From contig JALWRX010000031.1 of the NCBI GenBank assembly GCA_027080505.1, forward strand, positions 1 through 64,000: a stretch of DNA of 64,000 nucleotides. Direction: 5' to 3'. This document shows, piece by piece, positions 36,603 through 43,691 of the stretch (position 1 is its first letter; each line of letters begins with the position of its first letter). Source of the DNA: Ghiorsea sp. Lineage in GTDB: Bacteria; Pseudomonadota; Zetaproteobacteria; Mariprofundales; Mariprofundaceae. Position numbers and translations under genes: made by a program. Below the pieces are notes generated by a model that saw nothing but the letters and a program-made list of their open reading frames with translations, was not told the DNA's origin and ran no database searches.

Positions 36603-38050
36603 GATGGGCGTTTATCGTAATAACGTAATAGTGAGAGCTGTGGTGAGCGTTTTTCATCAATTGCCACGGGGTAATCACCAGAAAAACATGCATCACAATG
36701 TTGCGCACGTGGTTTGCCTACGGCTTTAAATAAACCTTCATTGGATACAAATGCTAAAGAATCTGCACCAATAGCTTTACACATTTCATCCAAATTCATT
36801 TGATTTGCCATCAACTCTTCAGAAGTTGGGGTGTTGATGCCATAAAAACATGAATGTTTGGTTGGTGGGCTTGAAATACGCATGTGGATTTCTTTTGCAC
36901 CTGCAGCACGTACCATTTCTACAATTTTACGGCTGGTTGTACCGCGTACGATAGAATCATCTACCAATACAACACGTTTACCTGCAATCATATCACGATT
37001 GGGGTTAAGTTTAAGTTTTACACCAAAGTTACGAATACTTTGTTTAGGTTCAATAAATGTGCGCCCTACATAATGGTTACGAATCAAACCCATTTGAAAC
37101 GGAATACCTGCTTCTAGGGCAAAACCCATGGCTGGTGGCACACCTGAATCAGGAACAGGAATCACCATATCAGCATCAACATAGGATTCTTTGGCAAGCT
37201 CAACACCAATATTATGACGGGCTTGATATACGTTTACACCTTCAAGTGTGGAGTCTGGGCGGGCAAAATAAACATATTCAAACACACAAAATTTTATTTC
37301 AGGTTTTTCAAAAGGAAAATATGAACGCAATGTGCCATCAGGATCAACCACCACCAATTCACCAGCTTCAACATCACGCACAAACTCTGCGCCTACCAAG
37401 TCAAAAGCACAGGTTTCACTTGCCATCACCCAAGAGCCATCCAATTTACCAAGCGCAAGTGGGCGAATACCATTAGGGTCACGTACACCAAATAAACGTG
37501 TTTCAGTCATCAATAATACGGAAAAACCACCTTGAAGTTGTCTTGCCGCATCAGTCAGGCGTTCACGGGTGCTATTACCATCGCTTTTTGCCAATAAATG
37601 GATAATCACCTCGGTATCTGAAGTTGATTGAAAGATAGAGCCATCTTTTTCAAGGTCTTTGCGCAAAGCTTCAGCATTGATAATGTTGCCGTTGTGACAC
37701 ATGGCAATGCCACCGTGTGCATATTGGTACATAAATGGTTGGCAGTTGCGTAGCCCCAAATCACCTGCTGTAGAATAACGCACATGACCAATAGCAATGC
37801 GCCCTTCTAATTTATCAATATCTTCTTTTTGGTAAACATCAGATACCAAACCCATACCACGATGGTTGTTAAAGTTGGTGCCATCTGTGGAAATGATACC
37901 CGTGGACTCTTGACCACGGTGTTGCAGCGCATAAAGCCCTAAGTAGGTCAGGTTGGCTGCTTCTGGGTGGTCTAATACACCAAACACACCGCATTCATCG
38001 CGGAAATGATCATCATCGAAGTGGGTTTCGTTTAAGCTGTTGTTGCTCAT
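36599..38050 (-). CDS. purF: amidophosphoribosyltransferase PurF
   Basis: A 483-residue enzyme for the first step of purine synthesis. The catalytic Cys lies in DECGVFGVLDH after a short leader, indicating a processed propeptide. The PRPP loop is RVVLVDDSIVRGTTSRKI. Four Cys at positions matching the Bacillus subtilis [4Fe-4S] enzyme are present (FCVFEYVYFARPDS, SCFYGIN, HCDACFSGDYP), so an oxygen-sensitive Fe-S form is likely. It overlaps dgkA and cvpA by four bases each. Confidence 0.96.
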   Translation of the reverse strand: MSNNSLNETHFDDDHFRDECGVFGVLDHPEAANLTYLGLYALQHRGQESTGIISTDGTNFNNHRGMGLVSDVYQKEDIDKLEGRIAIGHVRYSTAGDLGLRNCQPFMYQYAHGGIAMCHNGNIINAEALRKDLEKDGSIFQSTSDTEVIIHLLAKSDGNSTRERLTDAARQLQGGFSVLLMTETRLFGVRDPNGIRPLALGKLDGSWVMASETCAFDLVGAEFVRDVEAGELVVVDPDGTLRSYFPFEKPEIKFCVFEYVYFARPDSTLEGVNVYQARHNIGVELAKESYVDADMVIPVPDSGVPPAMGFALEAGIPFQMGLIRNHYVGRTFIEPKQSIRNFGVKLKLNPNRDMIAGKRVVLVDDSIVRGTTSRKIVEMVRAAGAKEIHMRISSPPTKHSCFYGINTPTSEELMANQMNLDEMCKAIGADSLAFVSNEGLFKAVGKPRAQHCDACFSGDYPVAIDEKRSPQLSLLRYYDKRPS

Positions 38051-38673
38051 GGTTTATTATCCTTAATGGTGTCTAATAAAAGCGATTTCATGGCTTCTTG
38101 GTCTTGGTCTGAAATATGGTCTTTGGCTGTTTCTACAGCATTTTGTACAACTTGTTTTACTGATGGAAGCTGCGCTTTAGCTGCACCTTCTTGGGTAGAT
38201 AGAGGGTAATCTTTGGGTATAGTTTTACCAATGAAGTCACTGACTTGTAGGGCGTATGGGGTCAACAGGCTTTTTTGCATCCAAGTTTGGTCGGGTTTGG
38301 CATAAGATGTGTAAGCTAGAAAGGCAACACCAATAAGGAATACACCTCGTGCAGCACCAAAAAACACGCCCAAGGTGCGGTCTGTTGCTGTTAAGTCAGC
38401 CATATCCACCAATTTGCGAATTAAAGCACTGATGATACCCACAACAATCATGATAAAGACAAAAATAAGCACAAAACCTGCGACATTGGCAATGGTATTG
38501 TTTTCAATCCAGTCGTGAAGCAAGGCACCGACATCTGCTGACATACGTCCAGCAATAAAAAAGGCTAAAATTAAGCCAATGAGTGAAATGATTTCGCGTA
38601 CAAAACCACGCCAAATCGATAACACCATGGATAAACCCACGATGGTTATGAGGATGTAATCAAAGTAATTCAC
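38047..38673 (-). CDS. cvpA: CvpA family membrane protein
   Basis: A 208-residue protein with four or five membrane helices (YILITIVGLSMVLSIWRG at the start, then IGLILAFFIAG, ANVAGFVLIFVFIMIVVGII and GVFFGAARGVFLIG) and a soluble Glu-rich tail. CvpA was named for colicin V production but is widely conserved, usually next to purF as here. ATGA overlap with purF. Precise function is unsettled. Confidence 0.9.
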   Translation of the reverse strand: MNYFDYILITIVGLSMVLSIWRGFVREIISLIGLILAFFIAGRMSADVGALLHDWIENNTIANVAGFVLIFVFIMIVVGIISALIRKLVDMADLTATDRTLGVFFGAARGVFLIGVAFLAYTSYAKPDQTWMQKSLLTPYALQVSDFIGKTIPKDYPLSTQEGAAKAQLPSVKQVVQNAVETAKDHISDQDQEAMKSLLLDTIKDNKP

Positions 38674-38717
38674 ATCAGCCTCGTTATTATTGAAGGTCTA
38701 AACGTTTGAATTCATGG

Positions 38718-40115
38718 CTAAAATGCAAGCTGCACAGCATGACTTAAATGTTTGGCTGGCATATGTTGCCAAGCGCGACCTTCTTTGGATGGGCGTAGGA
38801 TAGCAGCGATATTGGCTTCCTGCACCCTTGTTTGGTTACCCTGTGGTAAAAGCAGTTGTGAGAAGCCGAGGTTGGCAGCTTCTTTGGCTCTGGCTTCAGG
38901 CGCACCCACCGCACGAATTTCACCTGTCAAACCAATTTCACCAAACACCACCAAATCTGAAGGCAATGGCTTTTCTTGAAATGCCGATAAAATAGCCAAC
39001 ACCACGCCTAAATCCGATGCAGGTTCAGATAATTTTACACCACCCACTACATTCACATAAATATCTTGCGTACCTAAAGGAATACCTACCCTACGTTCCA
39101 ATACTGCAGTGAGCATGGCGACACGGTTGGCATCCACACCCACGGTTGAGCGTTTGGGTGTGGCATATACGGTTGGCGCAACCAGGGCCTGGATTTCCAC
39201 CAAAATGGGGCGTGTTCCTTCCATACACGCCACCACCACTGAACCCGGCACATCCACAGCGCGCTCGGCTAAAAACAGGCGCGAAGCATCACGAATCCCC
39301 GTGAGCCCCTTATCGCTCATTTCAAACACGCCAATTTCACCCGCAGGGCCAAAACGGTTTTTCACAGCCCTTAAAACACGGTGGTTATGCCCCCTATCGC
39401 CTTCAAAATACAACACAGCATCTACCATGTGTTCCAACACGCGAGGGCCAGCAATGCTACCATCTTTGGTGACATGCCCGACCAAAATAAGTGCATGTCC
39501 CAGTTGTTTGGCACTTGCAATTAAAGCCGCCGCACAATCACGCACTTGAGATACAGTGCCCGGTGCAGATGATAGTTGGCTGGTCACGGTGGTTTGAATG
39601 GAATCAATAATAACGGTGTGTGGTTTATACTTGGCAATAGTAGAAAGCATGGCTTCCAAGTCGCATGATGTGGTCAGTTGCAGGTTGTCATGCAGAGCAT
39701 CAATGCGCTCGCCTCTTAAATGCACTTGGCGAGCAGATTCTTCGCCTGTGATATACAAAACTGTGCCATGATGTTCGGCTAATTTTGCGCTGGCTTGCAA
39801 GAGTAATGTCGATTTACCAATGCCCGGATCTCCCCCAATTAACACGGCTGAACCACGCACCAAACCACCACCCAGCACTCTATCCAACTCTTCAATATGG
39901 GTAACACGGCGTGGTGCATCTTTACTATTGATTTCAGTGATGGGTTCAGGGGCTAATGCATTACCAATCGATGTTTGTTTTTGATTGCGAAAGCCTGTGA
40001 CTTCTACGGCTTGTTCAGAAATACAGTTCCATTCGTGGCAATCTGGGCATTGCCCTTGCCATTTGCGTTGTTCAGAGCCACAAGAGCCACAAATATATAA
40101 AGATTTGGCTGCCAT
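38718..40115 (-). CDS. radA: DNA repair protein RadA
   Basis: A 465-residue protein from ATG 40115, one base after the nagZ stop. N-terminal zinc finger CGSCGSEQRKWQGQCPDC, RecA-like domain with Walker A GGDPGIGKSTLLLQ, the RadA-specific KNRFG (VKNRFGPAGEIGVF) and a C-terminal Lon-like domain. It is a DnaB-type helicase in recombinational repair. In-frame codons upstream run through nagZ and are not start material. Confidence 0.97.
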   Translation of the reverse strand: MAAKSLYICGSCGSEQRKWQGQCPDCHEWNCISEQAVEVTGFRNQKQTSIGNALAPEPITEINSKDAPRRVTHIEELDRVLGGGLVRGSAVLIGGDPGIGKSTLLLQASAKLAEHHGTVLYITGEESARQVHLRGERIDALHDNLQLTTSCDLEAMLSTIAKYKPHTVIIDSIQTTVTSQLSSAPGTVSQVRDCAAALIASAKQLGHALILVGHVTKDGSIAGPRVLEHMVDAVLYFEGDRGHNHRVLRAVKNRFGPAGEIGVFEMSDKGLTGIRDASRLFLAERAVDVPGSVVVACMEGTRPILVEIQALVAPTVYATPKRSTVGVDANRVAMLTAVLERRVGIPLGTQDIYVNVVGGVKLSEPASDLGVVLAILSAFQEKPLPSDLVVFGEIGLTGEIRAVGAPEARAKEAANLGFSQLLLPQGNQTRVQEANIAAILRPSKEGRAWQHMPAKHLSHAVQLAF

Positions 40116-40116
40116 T

Positions 40117-41001
40117 TTATGTAAACGCCTGCATAAATTCTTGTACACCATCAGGCTCACAAACCAAAAGCACCGTACAACCCGCAGCCATGGCCTTTTC
40201 AGCAGCTTCAGGAATAGGCATACCACAACCTTTCATACATAAGTCATCGCTCCACACACCCCCTTCAAAACCCACTTTGTCATGGAGAATATCTTGCAGC
40301 CAATATTTGGAAAATGTTGCGACATCTTGGTTGATTTCAGGGTATGCCACATGCGCTGTCATGATATGTTTTAAACCTTTGGCAAAGAGCTGAGGAAAAG
40401 CATTCGCCTCTTGTAAAATCATATCCAAATCAGCATGTACTTTAGGCATAGCCAAATGTGAGTCTGCATCCGCCCTGCCATGCCCTGGGAAATGTTTGCC
40501 AATGGCATCTATGCCTGAATCATGTAAGCCAAACATGCATGCCGCCCCTAGTGTAGCAATCGTATCCGCATCGCTGGCATAGGCGCGATTGCCAATGATG
40601 GGGTCGCCTTGGGGGTAAAAAATATCCAATACAGGTGCACAGTTATGGGTAAAGCCAAGTTCTTTTAAGGCTTTGCCTGCTTCATAACTATCTTTAAACA
40701 CTTGTTTGATGGCTTCATCGGCATCTTTTTTATACAAGGCACCAAAATCAGCAGCTTGGGTGCGCTCATTAAATGGTGACCAAGGCATACGGTGAACACG
40801 ACCGCCCTCTTCATCAATCGCCGCCCAAATATCCTTGCCCGCATGCTTGCGAACATCCTCAAGCAAGGCTTTGGTTTGTTCAGGGTTTTGCACATTACGC
40901 GCAAATAAAATCACACCTTTGGGGGTATGGTTGGTTAACCAGTCTTTTTCTTGTTCAGAAAGCGTTAACCCTTCTAATCCAATCACAGCGTGTTGATACA
41001 T
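40117..41001 (-). CDS. nagZ: beta-N-acetylhexosaminidase NagZ (GH3)
   Basis: A 294-residue glycoside hydrolase, family 3: IDEEGGRVHRMPWSP, and the catalytic-loop motif GKHFPGHGRADADSH carrying the acid/base His. It removes GlcNAc from murein turnover fragments in the cytoplasm. Somewhat shorter than typical NagZ (about 330-340 residues). The 158 bases after it (41002-41159) hold a short palindromic repeat and what looks like a degenerate attC. Confidence 0.93.
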   Translation of the reverse strand: MYQHAVIGLEGLTLSEQEKDWLTNHTPKGVILFARNVQNPEQTKALLEDVRKHAGKDIWAAIDEEGGRVHRMPWSPFNERTQAADFGALYKKDADEAIKQVFKDSYEAGKALKELGFTHNCAPVLDIFYPQGDPIIGNRAYASDADTIATLGAACMFGLHDSGIDAIGKHFPGHGRADADSHLAMPKVHADLDMILQEANAFPQLFAKGLKHIMTAHVAYPEINQDVATFSKYWLQDILHDKVGFEGGVWSDDLCMKGCGMPIPEAAEKAMAAGCTVLLVCEPDGVQEFMQAFT

Positions 41002-41096
41002 GCCAAAATCCTAACTGCTAATAGCATTGAACAAAAGGAGTATGTAGCTTATTCATATTTAGTCTTTTGGAAACGTTGCTTGTATTGCGAAATGCG

Positions 41097-41120
41097 ATAA
41101 AGGGCTCTGACCCCTTTCCT
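41097..41120. repeat. short palindromic repeat, solo copy
   Basis: ATAAAGGGCTCTGACCCCTTTC on the plus strand. Read on the minus strand it is GAAAGGGGTCAGAGCCCTTT, a motif I recall as frequent in many proteobacterial genomes, often beside RAYT/IS200-like transposases. No transposase is nearby here. It interrupts the position where the right half of an attC would be expected. Confidence 0.5.
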
Positions 41121-41159
41121 CATAGTACGCCCCTCTCTATTTTTTTGTTATGTTTGAGT

Positions 41160-41645
41160 TTAATCAGCACCTGTTAACTCCAGCCACTTACTTTTATGGC
41201 AGTAATGGACAACTGAGGCTTTTCCCAAAAAAATATCATTAATGCCCTTGTGTCTTATTTCAGGAGGAACTTCTCCACCATATGATTCATAATGGATTAA
41301 TATATATGGCTTTCCAACAGCTTCTATAGAGTCCCCAAGGGATGCCTCTATTGTTGAGTTGCACCGAAACTCTCCACCCCATTTAATTCGAATATACCTT
41401 TTATTGCCCATGTCGCAAAGCACTGCCAAGTCTTCTTGTCCAACATGAGCGAATTCACCCGATATGGTATAAGTATAGGTATAACTAGGAAATCCTGCTA
41501 CAGCCTTAGGCGGTGTTGGAATAATGCAGCCTTCTTTTTTTAACTTTTCAATAAAAGGCTGAAAAAGTTGGCTGGCTGTTGCAAGCTGAGGAAGAAACAT
41601 GCCGCTTATCAATAGAGTTAAAAATATCCTTTTAAAACAATACAT
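41160..41645 (-). CDS. exported hypothetical protein in cassette 3
   Basis: A 161-residue protein with a signal peptide (to about ATA-SQ). The mature part has AHVGQEDLAVLCD and IRIKWGGEF, a pattern resembling exported proteins with a FG-GAP-like beta structure; four Cys could form disulfides. No known family is recognised. AGGAG lies seven bases before the start, right after attC 41661-41722, so it starts the third cassette. Its own downstream attC is degenerate. Confidence 0.6.
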   Translation of the reverse strand: MYCFKRIFLTLLISGMFLPQLATASQLFQPFIEKLKKEGCIIPTPPKAVAGFPSYTYTYTISGEFAHVGQEDLAVLCDMGNKRYIRIKWGGEFRCNSTIEASLGDSIEAVGKPYILIHYESYGGEVPPEIRHKGINDIFLGKASVVHYCHKSKWLELTGAD

Positions 41646-41660
41646 TCTTACTCCTATAAA

Positions 41661-41722
41661 ACATAACGACCTGCATGAGGGGCAGAGCGAAGCGATGTCC
41701 CTCTCGATGCTCTTGTTATGCC
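41661..41722 (-). other. attC-like recombination site 1
   Basis: On the minus strand: R'' box GGCATAAC, L'' GCATCGAGAGGGAC, loop, L' GCCCCTCATGC, R' box GTTATGT. Outer ends pair (GCATAAC with GTTATG) and the inner arms pair with unpaired bases on one arm, as in integron attC hairpins. Its R'' box contains the stop codon of the upstream cassette gene, a common cassette arrangement. Confidence 0.85.
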
Positions 41723-41955
41723 TTTTTGAAATATATTCCTTGCTCTATATCTGACTTAGCGATTCCTATAAGACTATTGACCAAGCTTTCTTGGTGCTGT
41801 GAGAAATAATCACCATGGGTTTCAAAATCCACTGAATAATTGGGGCTAACCACCTCATTGTTAAGAAACACTTTAACACAATATTTATCATCAATTATGG
41901 TAGTTCTTATTTCAAATGCATTACCATTGCATATGAACTGTTCATTGTTATTCAT
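41716..41955 (-). CDS. hypothetical protein in cassette 2
   Basis: A 79-residue soluble protein (MNNNEQFICNGNAFEI...), without signal or membrane segment. A good AGGAG lies before the start. Its stop codon is inside the R'' box of the following attC. It shows no recognised domain; small single-gene cassettes like this are typical of integron arrays. Confidence 0.65.
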   Translation of the reverse strand: MNNNEQFICNGNAFEIRTTIIDDKYCVKVFLNNEVVSPNYSVDFETHGDYFSQHQESLVNSLIGIAKSDIEQGIYFKKA

Positions 41956-41982
41956 TACTAATTCTCCTAATTGGTTTGTTGG

Positions 41983-42046
41983 GCATAACGCCCTGCATGA
42001 GGGGCGGGAGCGCAGCGAGCGTCCCTCTCGATGCTTTGGTTAGCAT
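41983..42046 (-). other. attC-like recombination site 2
   Basis: On the minus strand: TGCTAACC (R''), GCATCGAGAGGGACGC (L''), a loop, GCCCCTCATGC (L'), GGGCGTTATGC (R'). It shares nearly all conserved blocks with the site at 41661, including the unpaired C and A in L''. The two sites are 322 bases apart, which equals one cassette, and its R'' box supplies the stop of the C39-like gene. Confidence 0.9.
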
Positions 42047-42432
42047 TTTTCTATCAATAAATATTGCCCAGATCCCTTTTTTCCTCGGAATGAAGTTATG
42101 CCTATAGGGGCTTTTGGATTTGGATCAAACATTATTTTCTTCCCATTTCTTTCGATTAAAACCACCCAATGCCAATAATTACCTTTTCGGGGATTGATTT
42201 TCACAATAGCTGGAGTTTTAACTTCCTTCCATGATTTAAACATTTTTCTTTTTGCTGAAAAGCCAAATTCTTCAAGTAGTCCGATAAGGTCTTTATGAAA
42301 TGTATGATAACTACCGTCATTATCAATAAGGTTTCTTTCAAAGAACTCTGCCTTCACAGTCTTGTATGATTTTTCAGTAACCATTGCGACACAAGCAACA
42401 CCACAATCACCTTTCGCGTTGTTTGATTTCAA
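42040..42432 (-). CDS. papain-like C39-type cysteine peptidase-domain protein in cassette 1
   Basis: Residues GDCGVACVAMVT carry the likely catalytic Cys, NYWHWVVLIE the His and MFDPNPKAP the Asp, the C39/papain-like triad order; about 130 residues. The in-frame start is TTG 42432 with no ribosome site. An ATG at 42439 in the other frame reads MIIEIKQRE and would continue into GDCGVA if one A of 42412-42414 were skipped, which matches how such proteins usually begin. The gene is therefore either frameshifted (disabled), misread, or started at TTG. Confidence 0.6.
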   Translation of the reverse strand: MKSNNAKGDCGVACVAMVTEKSYKTVKAEFFERNLIDNDGSYHTFHKDLIGLLEEFGFSAKRKMFKSWKEVKTPAIVKINPRKGNYWHWVVLIERNGKKIMFDPNPKAPIGITSFRGKKGSGQYLLIEKC

Positions 42433-42628
42433 TAATCATATTTAAATACTAACTATACCAATAGGAGTAAACAGTATTACACATTATTGACTCCTATAGG
42501 TGGACATATTTTCCTCATTATTACATATTAAAGCTAAAATGAGGATGTATGTTTGTAGCATACTTTTGTTGTTGCAATGTGAAGTGGGCTTGTTGGAATG
42601 TCAAACACAGTCAGTTGCAAGGTTGGCA
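42433..42628 (-). other. upstream region of the cassette cluster with inverted repeat and leader ORF
   Basis: A stretch without a full gene. It holds an inverted repeat (ATAGGAGT 42461-42468, ACTCCTAT 42490-42497) and, on the minus strand, an 11-codon ORF MCNTVYSYWYS at 42449-42484 with an AGGAGT ribosome site. It stops nine bases before the ATG at 42439. No attC is visible on this side, so the first cassette lacks a left boundary site here. Confidence 0.5.
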
Positions 42629-43435
42629 TTATGTGTCTTGCCAAGTATTTAAAAATTCTGCCAAATGCGGGCGGTGTTCGCTTTCCGATTCAAGGTAGTT
42701 TCGCATACCCAAGATGGCTCTGGCGTAAGCACCTTCAGAAAGTTCGCCTTTAAAAAGCATCCAGCGGAACATGATTAAAGCCGTGGTGCAAACATCGGTC
42801 TCACAATAATTGCGAATGGCATCTATTTCACCACCTTCAAACATGCCTCGCACATCATCACCTGCGGTGTCTAACTTGCCTGGAATGCCAAAAGAAGTTG
42901 CCACCTCATGCATGGAGCAGCGGGCTGATGCACCAAAATCAGACAGCACTTCGAGTAAGTCCAAATGATAGTTGTGGGAGTAGCGGGATTCGTAGTTGTT
43001 CCATTTATCGCCTTCTTTAAACCATCTTGGGCAAGATAAACCATGTACCATAGCTCTATATTTGAGCACGGGCATATCAAAACCTCTGCCATTAAAGCTG
43101 ACCAATTGCGGTGCGCGGGATTCGATGATGTTGAAAAAACCTTGTAACATTTCCTCTTCGCTGGATTCGGCTGTGCCACCTGTGGCAATGCGTTTGATGG
43201 CAAGCTCGCTGCCTTCTTCGCCGATTTCGCGGGTTAAATGGACATAACTGATGGCAACAACTTGATGAAAGGGCTGGCGAGGAAAATCATTTTTACCATC
43301 GGTTTTTTCTAAGAAATAGGCAGATAGGGCATCGCGGGCTTCAAAGTCGTCCATGTCTTGCTTACCAAGCAGTCGCCGCGTTGCATCGGCATCAGGTACG
43401 GTTTCAATATCATAAACAAAGATTTCACGTTGCAT
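42629..43435 (-). CDS. predicted 3'-5' exonuclease (PolB-like exonuclease domain)
   Basis: A DnaQ/RNase H-like fold of the DNA_pol_B_exo2 type: FVYDIETVPD (DxE), LVSFNGRGFDMPVL, and RNYCETDVCTTALI (metal-binding Asp). 268 residues from ATG 43435, which has GAGGGGG six bases before it; TTG 43450 is weaker. Likely acts on DNA or RNA ends. It stands alone; its promoter side is the repeat mosaic. Confidence 0.85.
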   Translation of the reverse strand: MQREIFVYDIETVPDADATRRLLGKQDMDDFEARDALSAYFLEKTDGKNDFPRQPFHQVVAISYVHLTREIGEEGSELAIKRIATGGTAESSEEEMLQGFFNIIESRAPQLVSFNGRGFDMPVLKYRAMVHGLSCPRWFKEGDKWNNYESRYSHNYHLDLLEVLSDFGASARCSMHEVATSFGIPGKLDTAGDDVRGMFEGGEIDAIRNYCETDVCTTALIMFRWMLFKGELSEGAYARAILGMRNYLESESEHRPHLAEFLNTWQDT

Positions 43436-43504
43436 GGCTTGCCCCCTCAATCAAGGTTCAAGCTTACATGAAAATAGGAAATGTCCAAATAAGGGGTATG
43501 GTTT

Positions 43505-43573
43505 GTCATTCCGCACTTGATGCGGAATCCATGTTGTTGAAGTGAACGGGATGCCGTATCAAGTACGGCATGA
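43505..43573. repeat. pair of inverted REP-like units
   Basis: Two versions of a palindromic unit: GTCATTCCGCACTTGATGCGG at 43505-43525 and, in inverse orientation, GATGCCGTATCAAGTACGGCATGAC at 43549-43573. Each is an internal palindrome around CTTGA or TCAAG, and the two copies are inverted with respect to each other. They look like dispersed intergenic repeats of the REP class. Confidence 0.7.
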
Positions 43574-43618
43574 CGATTGTTCTTTCTTGCAAAAAGACTT
43601 CGGCGCAGATGAACAAAA

Positions 43619-43629
43619 GGGGGGGGGGG
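43619..43629. repeat. run of 11 G
   Basis: A homopolymer of 11 G between the REP-like units and the second repeat block. Such runs vary by slippage and are also a known source of assembly error. It lies in the intergenic region upstream of the exonuclease gene. Confidence 0.9.
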
Positions 43630-43633
43630 CTGT

Positions 43634-43690
43634 CACCTCGAGCGTAGTCGAGAGGTCTTAAGATTCCTCCACTGCGGTCGGGATGAAAGA
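43634..43690. repeat. second dispersed repeat block
   Basis: A block with the palindrome ACCTCGAGCGTAGTCGAGAGGT at 43635-43656 followed by TTAAGATTCCTCCACTGCGG. I remember close relatives as widespread intergenic repeats in many bacterial genomes. Ends at the murJ stop codon region. Confidence 0.6.
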
Positions 43691-43691
43691 G

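Noticed and set aside
41160-42432. The three cassette genes as a toxin-antitoxin or defence system
   Set aside because: No recognised toxin, antitoxin or defence domain beyond the C39-like fold; separate attC boundaries argue they are independent cassettes.
43619-43629. G run as a phase-variable coding tract
   Set aside because: It is intergenic, so no reading frame is switched; kept only as a repeat.
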